Positions 26,834 through 34,818 of a DNA stretch of 64,000 nt are shown here, piece by piece. The position numbers and the translations under genes are program-made. The stretch lies in the NCBI RefSeq assembly GCF_004375085.3, contig NZ_SNAQ03000016.1:1-64000 (forward strand). The letters run 5' to 3'. Numbering within the stretch: position 1 is the first letter of the stretch; each line of letters begins with the position of its first letter. The notes under the pieces were generated by a model. The model was not told the DNA's origin, ran no database searches, and saw nothing but the letters and a program-made list of their open reading frames with translations. The stretch is from Lewinella sp. W8 (GTDB taxonomy: Bacteria > Bacteroidota > Bacteroidia > Chitinophagales > Saprospiraceae).

Positions 26834-27968
26834 TTCTCTCATTCCCCTTTTGGTGCTCGCCGTTTTGGCGGTGCCCTCCGCCCTCGGGGCGGGTAATGTT
26901 CCCCTGATTTTCAAGCAGGACTTCGAGCGTAACATCTCCAAATCCTTCAACGTCGATGCCGACGCCGACGTACGACTCGCCAACAAATACGGGGAGATCA
27001 ACGTCGAAACCTGGGATCGCAACGAAGTGAAGATTGACGTGCGCATCAAGGTTTCCGCCCGCGACGAAGACGCCGCCAACGAAACTTTCGACCGTATCTC
27101 CATCGACTTCAGCGGCAGCAGCGCCAACGTGTCGGCAACGACTTCCCTGGACTCCCCCAACCGGGGCAACTGGTGGAACAAGCTGATGGGCGGCGGCAAT
27201 AATTCTTCCGACTTCCGCATCTACTACAAAGTGATGATGCCCGCCAGTGTATCCCTCAACACCGAAGCCAAGTACTGCGACGTCATGCTGCCCAACCTGA
27301 CCGGCAATACCGTGCTGTACGTCGCCTACGGTGACCTGAAGGCCGGCCGCCTGTCCAAGCGCAACGAAATTTCCGTTTCCTACGGCTCGGCCCGCGTGGA
27401 GGAGCTGGGGGCAGAAAGCCGCTTCAAAATCCGCTACAGTGAAGGTGTTATCCGTACGGCCACCGACCTACGCTACGACGGCCGCTACAGCGAAACCCGG
27501 ATCGACAAGGTCCGCGACCTGAAAATCGACGCCGGCTACGAGGAGATTGAAGTAGGCACCGCCCGCGAAGTACGTCTCGACGGCAACTATAATGATCTCT
27601 CGGTGGACTACGCCGAACGCATCTTCCTGGACGGTAACTACTGCGACTTCGAACTCGGGGAGATTACCAAGGAACTCGAAGTGGACGCCAGCTACGGCGA
27701 TCTGGAGGTCGACGAACTCAAAGCCGGCTTTGAACGCGTAATGATCGACGTAAACTACATCGACGTTGAGCTCGACGTAGAGGACAACGCCGGGTTCTCG
27801 GTGGACCTGTCCTCCCGCTACGGCGACATCGACGTGAACGTGGGCAGCATGTCCAACCGAAAGAGCGAAAAATCCGGCAATACCGAACGCCTGTCGGGCA
27901 CCAAGTCCGGCAGCGGACAGGGCAAGATTACGGTCACCACGAGTTACGGTGACATAGAAATTAATTAG
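26823..27968 (+). CDS. Exported DUF4097-type beta-helix protein
   Basis: 381-residue secreted or periplasmic protein. Signal peptide (KFNSLIPLLVLAVLAVPSALGAG), then a series of short strand repeats, many ending in a Y-x-D or YGD pattern (KYGEINVETWDRNEV, SYGDLEVDELKAGF, RYGDIDVNVG, SYGDIEIN), typical of the DUF4097 'putative adhesin' family. It overlaps the anti-sigma-like gene, so the three form an operon; the same trio occurs widely in Bacteroidota, where it may be the signal-responsive or envelope-stress part of the system. Function unproven. A strong terminator follows at 28003. Confidence 0.82.
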   Translation: MKFNSLIPLLVLAVLAVPSALGAGNVPLIFKQDFERNISKSFNVDADADVRLANKYGEINVETWDRNEVKIDVRIKVSARDEDAANETFDRISIDFSGSSANVSATTSLDSPNRGNWWNKLMGGGNNSSDFRIYYKVMMPASVSLNTEAKYCDVMLPNLTGNTVLYVAYGDLKAGRLSKRNEISVSYGSARVEELGAESRFKIRYSEGVIRTATDLRYDGRYSETRIDKVRDLKIDAGYEEIEVGTAREVRLDGNYNDLSVDYAERIFLDGNYCDFELGEITKELEVDASYGDLEVDELKAGFERVMIDVNYIDVELDVEDNAGFSVDLSSRYGDIDVNVGSMSNRKSEKSGNTERLSGTKSGSGQGKITVTTSYGDIEIN

Positions 27969-28002
27969 TGTTTTTTCTTTTCTACTACTAGTCTCAAATG
28001 GT

Positions 28003-28042
28003 GAGGGGGCACTCCGGTTAACGGGGTGCCCCTCTTTTTTTC
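28003..28042 (+). terminator. Strong rho-independent terminator
   Basis: GAGGGGGCAC pairs with GTGCCCCTC around a short loop, followed by TTTTTTT; it ends the sigma/anti-sigma/DUF4097 operon. Confidence 0.88.
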
Positions 28043-28048
28043 GGAAAG

Positions 28049-28114
28049 AAGTAGTAGGCGAGGGCGCCGGAGCGTGAAGCGCAGCGGAATACTCGGCTCA
28101 GCCGGTACAGGTGC
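28049..28114 (+). repeat. 60-bp interspersed repeat family, copy C
   Basis: Contains GAAGTAG, GGCGAGG, GTGAAGCGCAGCGGAATACT, the palindrome CGGCTCAGCCG and GTACAGGTGC in order. Nearly identical to copies B (3395) and D (34271). It starts directly behind the terminator. Confidence 0.75.
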
Positions 28115-28484
28115 AATGAAATGGAACCCTCGTGCTCAGCCGGGGTGCCGTGAAATTACCCGGGAGCCAGGACCCTGAGCAGTAGGAAGGATTTGCCACC
28201 CCCTCGCCATGAAGGTTCGTCTTAGCCGGTGCGTAGCTTGGCGGTTATGGGATGGCGATGGGTCTTGTTGCCTAGACGGAGGCTGTTCCGTGAATTAATC
28301 CTTTGGCCATCAAGTCATTGAATTTTTCAGTAACGGCAAGGCATGTGTGGGTTGGCGTAGAGTTATACACCTTCTAGAGGATAAATTGCGTCCAGTAATA
28401 TTGTAGTCTAAATTTTTAGGTTCCGGGCGTCTTGATAGGTATGATCACCTGAAGGTCGAAATCACCCACCCTATGGAAAAGCTT

Positions 28485-28516
28485 GGTGTCGCCTTTCCCC
28501 GAAAGGCGACCACACC
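28485..28516 (+). repeat. GGTG-headed REP-like hairpin, copy 2
   Basis: GGTG, then TCGCCTTTC-CCC-GAAAGGCGA, a perfect 9-bp stem, then CCACACC. Faces copy 3 head to head about 80 bp away. Confidence 0.7.
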
Positions 28517-28595
28517 AGCAAAGAAAGTAAGATTAGACAAGATCGATTTGTCACATTCTTTTGCGGAAGGTCCTTTAGTTATCCCAGTCTGATTC

Positions 28596-28622
28596 GGTTT
28601 CCTTTCGGGGAAAGGAAACACC
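28596..28622 (-). repeat. GGTG-headed REP-like hairpin, copy 3
   Basis: On the minus strand: GGTG, then TTTCCTTTC-CCC-GAAAGGAAA. Same loop as copy 2 with compensated stem changes. Inverted relative to copy 2, as in REPIN pairs. Confidence 0.7.
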
Positions 28623-28911
28623 ATTTAACCTCAATTATTTGCTAATTTCCTCAAGAGGAATAATTCAGAATAGGTGATTAACTCATTAGACTAATGGCTA
28701 CGGTTCACTGACGATCCGACACACCTGAAGGTAGCAAAGGAAATACTTCATGGGGCACAGAGTACAATGCAATATACAGTCGTAACTCAACGCCACTACA
28801 TGGGTTACAACTTTGTGCTAACCAACACATGCCTTGCCGCTACCATTTGCCCCTCTGAACTACCGCGATTCCGCAGGAATCGCTGATGAAACCTCACGGA
28901 ACAGCCTATGC

Positions 28912-29571
28912 CTAGACGTTGAGGTAGTTCATCAGGCTGTCGTAGCGCTCCCGCAGGGATTCCTGCAGCTGCTTTTCGTTGAAGCTGGCCTTGACGTTGT
29001 AGTTGAACCGCTCGAAGGTGGCCAGGGTGGCCGCAATGCTCTGGCTGTTCACCTTGATGGTTACCTCCACCCGATTGCTGTCGGCGTTGGCGGTAACGAA
29101 GCTGCTCAGGATGACGGCCCCCTCACTTTCCACGATACGGGCAATTTCCGCCAGGCTGTAGTCCTGCCGGCCCATCTCCAGAATGACGATGGATCCCGGA
29201 TCCCGGAAGGTGCTGGACTCCCCGAAGAACTTCAGTAGGTCTTCGTTGGTCACCATCCCCAGATAGGTGCCCTCCCGGTCGATGACGGGCACGACGGTCA
29301 GTTTGTACTCCACGAGCATTTTCATTACGTCGTAAAGGTGATCGTCGGGGAAAACGGAGGGCGGCTGGGCGGGGAGCCGGTACTGCCCGACTTCCTGCAT
29401 GGGGTCGGCGTCGAGGATGGAATCCTCCGACAGGACGCCAACCAGCTGGCCTTCCCGCACCAGGGGAAGGTGACGAATGTAGAATTCATTCATGATGCCC
29501 AGGGCTTCCTCTCCGGTGTCGGTGGGGCGCAGGGGAACCAGGGCGTCGGATATTAATGCTTCGGCTGTCAT
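28912..29571 (-). CDS. CBS-pair protein with C-terminal ACT-like domain
   Basis: 219-residue cytoplasmic protein. Two CBS repeats (about 1-55 and 75-130; HLPLVREGQLVGVLSEDSIL and VVPVIDREGTYLGMVTNEDLL) form a likely adenine-nucleotide sensor; the remainder (IVILEMGRQDYSLAEIARIVESEGA) looks like an ACT-type fold, as in AcuB-like proteins. This architecture is common in Bacteroidota next to nadK or pdxJ, but here it is the last gene of a minus-strand group with the TM2, SpoIIE and patatin genes. A TACCTTTC box (29578-29585) lies just before its ATG, so it may also be transcribed on its own. Confidence 0.85.
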   Translation of the reverse strand: MTAEALISDALVPLRPTDTGEEALGIMNEFYIRHLPLVREGQLVGVLSEDSILDADPMQEVGQYRLPAQPPSVFPDDHLYDVMKMLVEYKLTVVPVIDREGTYLGMVTNEDLLKFFGESSTFRDPGSIVILEMGRQDYSLAEIARIVESEGAVILSSFVTANADSNRVEVTIKVNSQSIAATLATFERFNYNVKASFNEKQLQESLRERYDSLMNYLNV

Positions 29572-29577
29572 GGGGAG

Positions 29578-29585
29578 GAAAGGTA
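29578..29585 (-). promoter_or_regulatory. Possible -7 box of the CBS gene
   Basis: TACCTTTC on the minus strand (TAnnTTTG with last base changed), 6 nt before the ATG. Confidence 0.4.
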
Positions 29586-29597
29586 ATCGAAAAAAAA

Positions 29598-30461
29598 TTA
29601 TCCCAGCAGGCGCTTCTTCTGGGCAACAAATTCCCCTTCGGTAAGCAGGCCTTTTTCCTTTAACGTGGCGAGTCGCTGTAATTGTTCCAGCAAGTCTTCG
29701 TTTTCCGGACTGGGGTCGCTGGACGTCGTCTCCTCGACCTTTACCGGACTTTCCAACAGGCTTTCCTCCTTGGTGCGGTCCGGCACCAGCCGGAAACCGT
29801 TCAGGGCAAATTCTTCGAACTCCGGCTGTACCCGCAGGAAGGCGAGGCTGTCGTGATTGCGGATTCGGCTGAAGTCGTCAAAGCCGAGGGAAACGGCCCG
29901 ATCAAGATGGTAGAAGGACTTATCGGCTTCCTCCTCACAGGAATAGGAACAGGCAATATTGAAGTGAGAGGCGATGTCTTTGGGGTTCTTTTCCAGGGCA
30001 CGCTTAAAGGCAATGATGGCGCGGTCATACTCAAAGTCCCGGAAGTACTTGAGTCCGGCTTCCCGCTCGGCGTAGCCGGGCGAGCGGCCGGCGTTGCGCT
30101 GGGAAGGAGAAGGCATCGGGGAAACGGAGCGCGACTGCCCGCTGCTCTGCCGACGGTTCCTTTCCCGCATGGCGCGTTCGCGTTGGCGCTGCTGGTAGCG
30201 GCGCTCCCGGTCGGAAAGCGGTTGATTTTGGTCGCGGCGGGAGGGGGCGACGGGGCGGTATTGCTCCTTGTTGTACTTCATGTCGAAGCTTTTCTGATCC
30301 ATGCTCAGAAAAGAGATCGCGTCGATAATACCCAGGAAAAAAGCCAGCGGCATCAGGAAGATGTACACGATACCCAGGCCAACCTGCCCCAGGTAAAATC
30401 GATGTAGGCCAACTGAGCCCCCAAAAAATGCCAGGACGGCGGCTAAGTTTTTGTCTTTCAT
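29598..30461 (-). CDS. TM2-domain protein with TPR and SHOCT modules
   Basis: 287-residue membrane protein built of three parts. Residues 1-60 form a TM2 domain (AAVLAFFGGSVGLHRFYLGQ ... two membrane helices). Residues about 70-125 are Arg/Gln-rich and disordered-looking. Residues about 130-215 hold a TPR-like pair (AGLKYFRDFEYDRAIIAFKRALEKNPKDIASHFNIACSY). The C-terminus (LEQLQRLATLKEKGLLTEGEFVAQKKRLL) is a SHOCT motif, an oligomerisation module. The combination suggests a membrane-anchored scaffold. It lies between the SpoIIE phosphatase and CBS genes on the same strand. Confidence 0.82.
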   Translation of the reverse strand: MKDKNLAAVLAFFGGSVGLHRFYLGQVGLGIVYIFLMPLAFFLGIIDAISFLSMDQKSFDMKYNKEQYRPVAPSRRDQNQPLSDRERRYQQRQRERAMRERNRRQSSGQSRSVSPMPSPSQRNAGRSPGYAEREAGLKYFRDFEYDRAIIAFKRALEKNPKDIASHFNIACSYSCEEEADKSFYHLDRAVSLGFDDFSRIRNHDSLAFLRVQPEFEEFALNGFRLVPDRTKEESLLESPVKVEETTSSDPSPENEDLLEQLQRLATLKEKGLLTEGEFVAQKKRLLG

Positions 30462-30539
30462 TTCACACGAAGTAACGATTAAGCAACAACTTTCGTTCTG
30501 CTTTTCCCCAAATTTCGACGGGTGGCCCCCAGCTATGGA

Positions 30540-31799
30540 TCAATGCAGGTCATCCATTTGCCCGAAAATACGACACGTGAGTACCGTCAGGTCATCGGGG
30601 TAGGGGGTGTGCTGGCGGAATTCGTCCAGCTTCGCAATCAGCGCCCGGTTGAAAGAATCGGCCGAGCGCCCGTGCTGACGGCGGCAATACTGATAAAGGA
30701 TGTCTTCATCAAAGGTCTCCCCGGCGGGGTTTTGCAGGTCCGTCAGTCCGTCGGTATACGTAACCACCAGGGCCTGGGTGGGCAGGTCCACTTCCCCGAC
30801 TTCCAGCATCGGCAATTCATCAATGGAGCCCAGGACGAGCGTCCCTTCGGTCAGTAATTTAATGCCCTGTTCGTGAATGAGTACCGGCGGAGGGTGGCCC
30901 GCATTGACGTACCGGAGGCAGTGCCGCTCGACGTCATATTCCGCTACGAAGAAGGTGACGAAACGCTCCCCGTTGGTGATGCGATACACGGCGTCGTTGA
31001 TCTCAGAGACGAAATCCTTCAGGTCCGTGTGCTTCCGGATCAGGGTGTGAAAATTGGCCTGGAAATTGGCCATCAGGAGGGCGGCACTGACGCCCTTGCC
31101 CGTGAAGTCACCGATGCAGAACACGAGCTTGCCGTCGCCAAATTCGATGTAGTCGAAGTAATCTCCGCCTACCCCCAGTTTGGGCCGGTAGATGGTACTG
31201 ATCTCGTAGGCATCCTTGTTGGGTAGCTCCTTGGGGATGAGCATGGATTGCACCTTGGCGCCCAGGTCCAGGTCGGCCTCCAGTCGTTCCTGTTCCAGTT
31301 GCCGCCGGAAGAGCCGCTTGTTTTCGATCGCTACGGCGATCACGTTGGTGATGGTCGTAATGATCTGGGTGCGCTCGAACATATCGTCCTCCTCCACGAA
31401 GCGGCCGATGAGAATGTAGGCGATCGGGCGTTCCTTATGCAGGACGGGAATCACCTGGCGGAACTGCCGAAAGAAAGCGTGGGAGGCCCCTTCGATGGGC
31501 CCCGGCCGCTTGAAGGCCGCCAGCGCCGCGCCGTAATCGATGTCGGGCGGGTCGGTGTTCTCCAGGCCGAGATGGGTGGCCATGAACCAGATGTTGTCCC
31601 GTTCACTATCGCGTACGAACAGGGCCATTTCCAGCAAGCCGAGTTCCTTGCTGAGGAAGGCGCGGTACATGTCGAAGAGATCATCCGCCGTAACGTTGTT
31701 GTTGATGGCCTGGGTGATCTGCAGCAGTCGTTGTACTTGCAGTTGACGTAGGTGTAGCTCTCGCTCCAGACGATTTATGCGGCTGATTGGCTCGGTCAT
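30540..31799 (-). CDS. GAF-SpoIIE (PP2C-type) serine phosphatase
   Basis: 419-residue cytoplasmic signalling protein. A short N-terminal coiled coil (INRLERELHLRQLQVQRLL) is followed by a GAF-like sensor (about 35-180) and a SpoIIE phosphatase domain (about 200-419). Metal-binding motifs are present: GGDYFDYIEFGDG, GDFTGKGVSAAL, VNAGHPPP, TDGLTDL and PDDLTVL. Such RsbU-like enzymes dephosphorylate anti-anti-sigma (STAS) proteins or diffusible targets; no STAS protein or HATPase kinase is in the window, so the substrate is unknown. It has its own -7-like box (31808). Confidence 0.9.
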   Translation of the reverse strand: MTEPISRINRLERELHLRQLQVQRLLQITQAINNNVTADDLFDMYRAFLSKELGLLEMALFVRDSERDNIWFMATHLGLENTDPPDIDYGAALAAFKRPGPIEGASHAFFRQFRQVIPVLHKERPIAYILIGRFVEEDDMFERTQIITTITNVIAVAIENKRLFRRQLEQERLEADLDLGAKVQSMLIPKELPNKDAYEISTIYRPKLGVGGDYFDYIEFGDGKLVFCIGDFTGKGVSAALLMANFQANFHTLIRKHTDLKDFVSEINDAVYRITNGERFVTFFVAEYDVERHCLRYVNAGHPPPVLIHEQGIKLLTEGTLVLGSIDELPMLEVGEVDLPTQALVVTYTDGLTDLQNPAGETFDEDILYQYCRRQHGRSADSFNRALIAKLDEFRQHTPYPDDLTVLTCRIFGQMDDLH

Positions 31800-31807
31800 G
31801 TAGGGCG

Positions 31808-31815
31808 TAAATATA
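31808..31815 (-). promoter_or_regulatory. Possible -7 box of the SpoIIE gene
   Basis: TATATTTA on the minus strand, 8 nt before the ATG; last base differs from TAnnTTTG. Confidence 0.4.
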
Positions 31816-31857
31816 GGACGACCAGGGAGAAATTCGGGTCTGCCACGGAGCCGTTCC

Positions 31858-34134
31858 CTAGCGCAGTAACTGGATCAGGGCATCGATGTCCCGTTGAATT
31901 TGGGGCGCGTCAATTTTCCGGAGGATTTGCTGCTGTTCCCGGCGGGTGAGGTGAAAGGAAACGCTGGTACGCAGCGGATCATCCAGCGGCGGCTGGTAGT
32001 TGAACCGGAAGAGCTTGAAGTGATCGGGGCCGAAAATCTCACTCAGGGCCGCCAGAGAACCCTCCTGATCCAGAATTTGCAGGCTCAGGATATTACCCGC
32101 GACGCCCACCGGACTGAATAGATTTTCCACTACGCCGGGGTGGTCGTCTTTTTTGTTGGCCATGGCTTCACGGCTCAGGTCCTGCTCCCGGAAGGCGCTA
32201 ATCTGGACGATGATCACCCGGGAGGTGTTTTCTTTAATCCAGTCCTGAAAGGTCGTCAGGAAGCGACTGGCGGAGGCGATGCCGTAGTTGTCCCGGTAGC
32301 CCGCATCCATGATGCGGAGAGCCGGTCGGGAGGGGAGCTTCACCAGCGGTAAGACGTAGGGGTAGGTGGCGTTCATCCGCAGGGCGCTGAGGAAGCGGAG
32401 GCTGTCGGCCTCCTGGGGAGCGAAAAGCCACCGGAAGTCGACCATGTCGGGCTTCAGGTTGATGTCCTGCTCGATGGCCGGCGGCGGAGCCGTCATGTAG
32501 CTCACCCCCTGGGGGGAGATGACCATCCGGCGGCCGTCATCAACGATGCTGGGGGTGAGGAACATCATGGGGATCGCGGCCGAGGCTTCCGGCTCCCGGT
32601 AGTCGGCCAGTACCTTTTCCCGGAAGTAGCCCGTGTTGTGGGCCAGCTCCCGTTCAAAGCTGTAGGCACGGTCCCGGCGGTAGTACTGATCGCCGATGCG
32701 CACCCGGGTAAAGGGTAAAAACAGGTCGTTACTGACGATGGAAAAGGCGATGGGATTGAGCAGGTCCCGACTGATGCGCTGCAGCCGGTCATTGGCGTTG
32801 CGGGAAAATTCCGGGTCCTGCAGGTAGGCTTCCCGCAGGTAGGCCAGCCCGATCTGGCCGCCGCTGGCGCCCGTCATCAGGGCGGTACTGCGCAGTAGTT
32901 TGCCTTCGCTGCAGCCCTCGATGGCCTGGGCGATGTGGGTGGTCCACAGGGCGGAGGTCAGGCCGCCGCCACTGGCGGCGATGATCACCAGGGGGGGGCG
33001 GTCACTTTCCTGTTTGGCCTTCCAGTTTTCCAGAATCTGGATGGTGTGGGCCTTGTCCGTCTCCACCTGATCGCTGGCGTAAAGCTCCATGAGTCGCTCG
33101 GCGGAGTAGGGGGAGAGGGTATCGTAGCGCAGGCCGTAGGCCTGGTTGCCGTGCTCCAGCCAGGGGGTGCTGGTGATGAAGTTGACCCCGAAGAGAATGA
33201 CGATCAGCAGGGTGACCCGCCACTCCGAAAACCAGTAGCTGATGGCCCCGATGGTGGAGATGACCAGACTCATGAAGATGAGAATACTGGCTCCGGCCGG
33301 AACCTGAAACAGGGGCTGGTCGATCAGCAGTCCGAGGAGGGCCAGGGTCAGGACGCTCGCCAGCTGGAGAAAGATGGCGTTGAGGTGGTTTTGCCGGAAA
33401 ATGCCCCGGAGGAGGTTGGACTCGTAGTGCGCCACGGAACGCACCAGCCGGGTTTTGAGCTTTTCGTTCAGGTAGGTCTGGACGCCGTAGGGATTGTCAT
33501 AAATCCCCGACAGCAGCGGGGCGAGGGGGGAGGCCCGGTAGGGGCGATAGCCGGGGGTGGAGGACTGCCGTTGATTGGGACCCATGTTCGGGGGCGGCTC
33601 GCGGTGCCGGCGGTGGTAGTAGCTGATGTCCCGGTTGGTGAGGTTGAAGTAGATGGCGTAGAGGAAAAGGCTGATGATGAGCCCCAGGATCAGGCCGGAC
33701 AGCGCCTCCAGGAAGGTGCTCCACTCCGGGCGGTTGCCGTAGGCCGGGCCATAAAACCGGAAGAGGAGGCCGCAATACGTGAAGAAAACCACCAGCGGCA
33801 GCAGGGCATTGTTGATGCAGAACTTGAAAAATGGCCGGGAGAGGCTCGCCAGAAAGTTGAAGTAGCCCCCGACGAGCAGGTAAGTGCTCAGATTCCAGCT
33901 CATCGTGAAAAAACCGAAGGCCGCGCCGACGATGAGGAAGGCCCAGAAGTCGGTCCGGTTCAGGTACTCGGGGTCGAGGAACAGGTACTGCAGACCGAGG
34001 CTGGATCCCAGCCAGCCCCCCATCATGGTGGCCACAATAATCCACACGCAGAGCAACAGAAAGTTGCTTCGCAGGTGCAACAACAGCAGCTGCACGGAAA
34101 AGGACCGGAGGATGGAGTAGAGATAGGTCTGCAT
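31858..34134 (-). CDS. Multi-pass membrane protein with patatin-like phospholipase domain
   Basis: 758 residues. The N-terminal half (to about residue 350) carries about seven hydrophobic helices in two groups, with a cytoplasmic-looking linker rich in Arg/Pro between them. The C-terminal half is patatin-like: IIAASGGGLTSALWTTHI (oxyanion loop) near residue 383, nucleophile elbow TGASGGQIG near 425 and MDAGYRDNYG near 608 giving the Asp of the Ser-Asp dyad. It probably hydrolyses lipids at the membrane. The fusion with so many helices is unlike ordinary soluble or T5-secreted patatins. The gene heads a minus-strand group with the SpoIIE, TM2 and CBS genes. Confidence 0.82.
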   Translation of the reverse strand: MQTYLYSILRSFSVQLLLLHLRSNFLLLCVWIIVATMMGGWLGSSLGLQYLFLDPEYLNRTDFWAFLIVGAAFGFFTMSWNLSTYLLVGGYFNFLASLSRPFFKFCINNALLPLVVFFTYCGLLFRFYGPAYGNRPEWSTFLEALSGLILGLIISLFLYAIYFNLTNRDISYYHRRHREPPPNMGPNQRQSSTPGYRPYRASPLAPLLSGIYDNPYGVQTYLNEKLKTRLVRSVAHYESNLLRGIFRQNHLNAIFLQLASVLTLALLGLLIDQPLFQVPAGASILIFMSLVISTIGAISYWFSEWRVTLLIVILFGVNFITSTPWLEHGNQAYGLRYDTLSPYSAERLMELYASDQVETDKAHTIQILENWKAKQESDRPPLVIIAASGGGLTSALWTTHIAQAIEGCSEGKLLRSTALMTGASGGQIGLAYLREAYLQDPEFSRNANDRLQRISRDLLNPIAFSIVSNDLFLPFTRVRIGDQYYRRDRAYSFERELAHNTGYFREKVLADYREPEASAAIPMMFLTPSIVDDGRRMVISPQGVSYMTAPPPAIEQDINLKPDMVDFRWLFAPQEADSLRFLSALRMNATYPYVLPLVKLPSRPALRIMDAGYRDNYGIASASRFLTTFQDWIKENTSRVIIVQISAFREQDLSREAMANKKDDHPGVVENLFSPVGVAGNILSLQILDQEGSLAALSEIFGPDHFKLFRFNYQPPLDDPLRTSVSFHLTRREQQQILRKIDAPQIQRDIDALIQLLR

Positions 34135-34270
34135 GCAGAGTGGTAATAACGGGAATTATGGCCAGCATTTTGCCACCCGTACCCGCCTTTTCGCCCAATG
34201 GTCGTTAAACATCCCGGGGGAGTTGGTGGCAGAGAGCGATACCGGGTTCATGGCTTCCCGGTTTACCCAT

Positions 34271-34330
34271 GGCACCCGCACCGGCTGAGCCGAGTATTCC
34301 GCTTCGCTCCACGTGCCGGCGCCCTCGCAC
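34271..34330 (-). repeat. 60-bp interspersed repeat family, copy D
   Basis: On the minus strand: GCGAGGGCGCCGG, GTGGAGCGAAGCGGAATACT, the palindrome CGGCTCAGCCG, GTGCGGGTGCC. Closest to copy C. Confidence 0.72.
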
Positions 34331-34351
34331 TATGCCAACTAACCAGCCGCT

Positions 34352-34400
34352 CCTCGGAGCCGTCTTCAACGGGCCTGGCCCGGAGTTGGCTGCTCCGAGG
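34352..34400. repeat. Long imperfect hairpin
   Basis: Outer stem CCTCGGAGC / GCTCCGAGG (9 bp, perfect) encloses a second stem CAAC-GGGC / GCCC-(GGA)-GTTG. Followed by GGGTTTTTTAC on the plus strand, so it could act as a terminator. Confidence 0.55.
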
Positions 34401-34790
34401 TGTTGGCGGGTTTTTTACTGTGGGCAATTTGTCGGAATACTGTTGCCGCGACACCTAGGAGAAGCCTCGCTGTGCGAGAACGTCTCCGAGGAGCGCTGCT
34501 TTTTCCTTTTTCCTTCTATCTCCTCTTCAGCCTCAGCCATGCTCGACCGGCCTGCGGAGCAAGCCTTTTCCGTCCTCCCCCGCTCGGCCGACCAGTCAGC
34601 TCGTGCCTCGCGCCTGGGCGGACGAGCTCTTCGGCCCGCTGCTACTTCCTTCTTTTGTCTTCCTTCTTCTATCTTCCTTCTCCCCCTTCCCCCAAGCCAC
34701 ATTCTCCGCCCTTCCCCCGTCTTAGGAAGGAAGAAATTTACCCCAAAGAAGGCCGTTGGCTCCAGGCCGGTATCTCCACCGGATTAGGGC

Positions 34791-34798
34791 TATATTTG
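34791..34798 (+). promoter_or_regulatory. Predicted ugd -7 box
   Basis: TATATTTG, perfect TAnnTTTG, 20 nt before the ugd ATG. Confidence 0.6.
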
Positions 34799-34818
34799 CG
34801 GCCCCAAATAACGCCATT

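Larger units (their letters stand above)
28115..28911. other. Gene-free A+T-richer stretch with nested inverted repeats
   Basis: About 800 bp without a credible ORF. AGGCTGTTCCGTGA (28279-28292) recurs inverted near 28894, CGGCAAGGCATGTGT (about 28333) recurs inverted near 28827, and GGCGTAGAGTTA (about 28354) has an inverted relative near 28783. Two REP-like hairpins lie inside in opposite orientation (28485, 28596). CACCTGAAGGT occurs twice (about 28446 and 28721). This may be a decayed or non-autonomous mobile element. Confidence 0.5.
34135..34790. other. Gene-free stretch: repeat, long hairpin, pyrimidine-rich tract
   Basis: Contains copy D of the 60-bp repeat (34271-34330), a long two-part hairpin (34352-34400) and, from about 34495 to 34735, a plus strand very rich in C and T (runs of CTTCC, TTCTTC and CCTTCCCCC) that is broken by GC-rich palindromic pieces such as CTGCGGAGCAAG. 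Open frames here have biased composition and no family resemblance. Confidence 0.5.

Noticed and set aside
28780-28918. Integron attC site in the inverted-repeat stretch
   Set aside because: The GTTRRRY/RYYYAAC core pair could not be found in the required positions, and no integrase is in the window.
28834-29238. Plus-strand frame opposite the CBS gene
   Set aside because: Shadow frame; the minus strand shows intact CBS repeats.
30540-31799. RsbU-RsbV-RsbW-type partner-switch module
   Set aside because: A SpoIIE phosphatase is present but no STAS-domain or HATPase kinase gene occurs in the window.
34265-34790. Small protein genes in the gap before ugd
   Set aside because: The frames consist of repeat and pyrimidine-tract translations (Ser/Pro/Leu-rich) without motifs or start signals.
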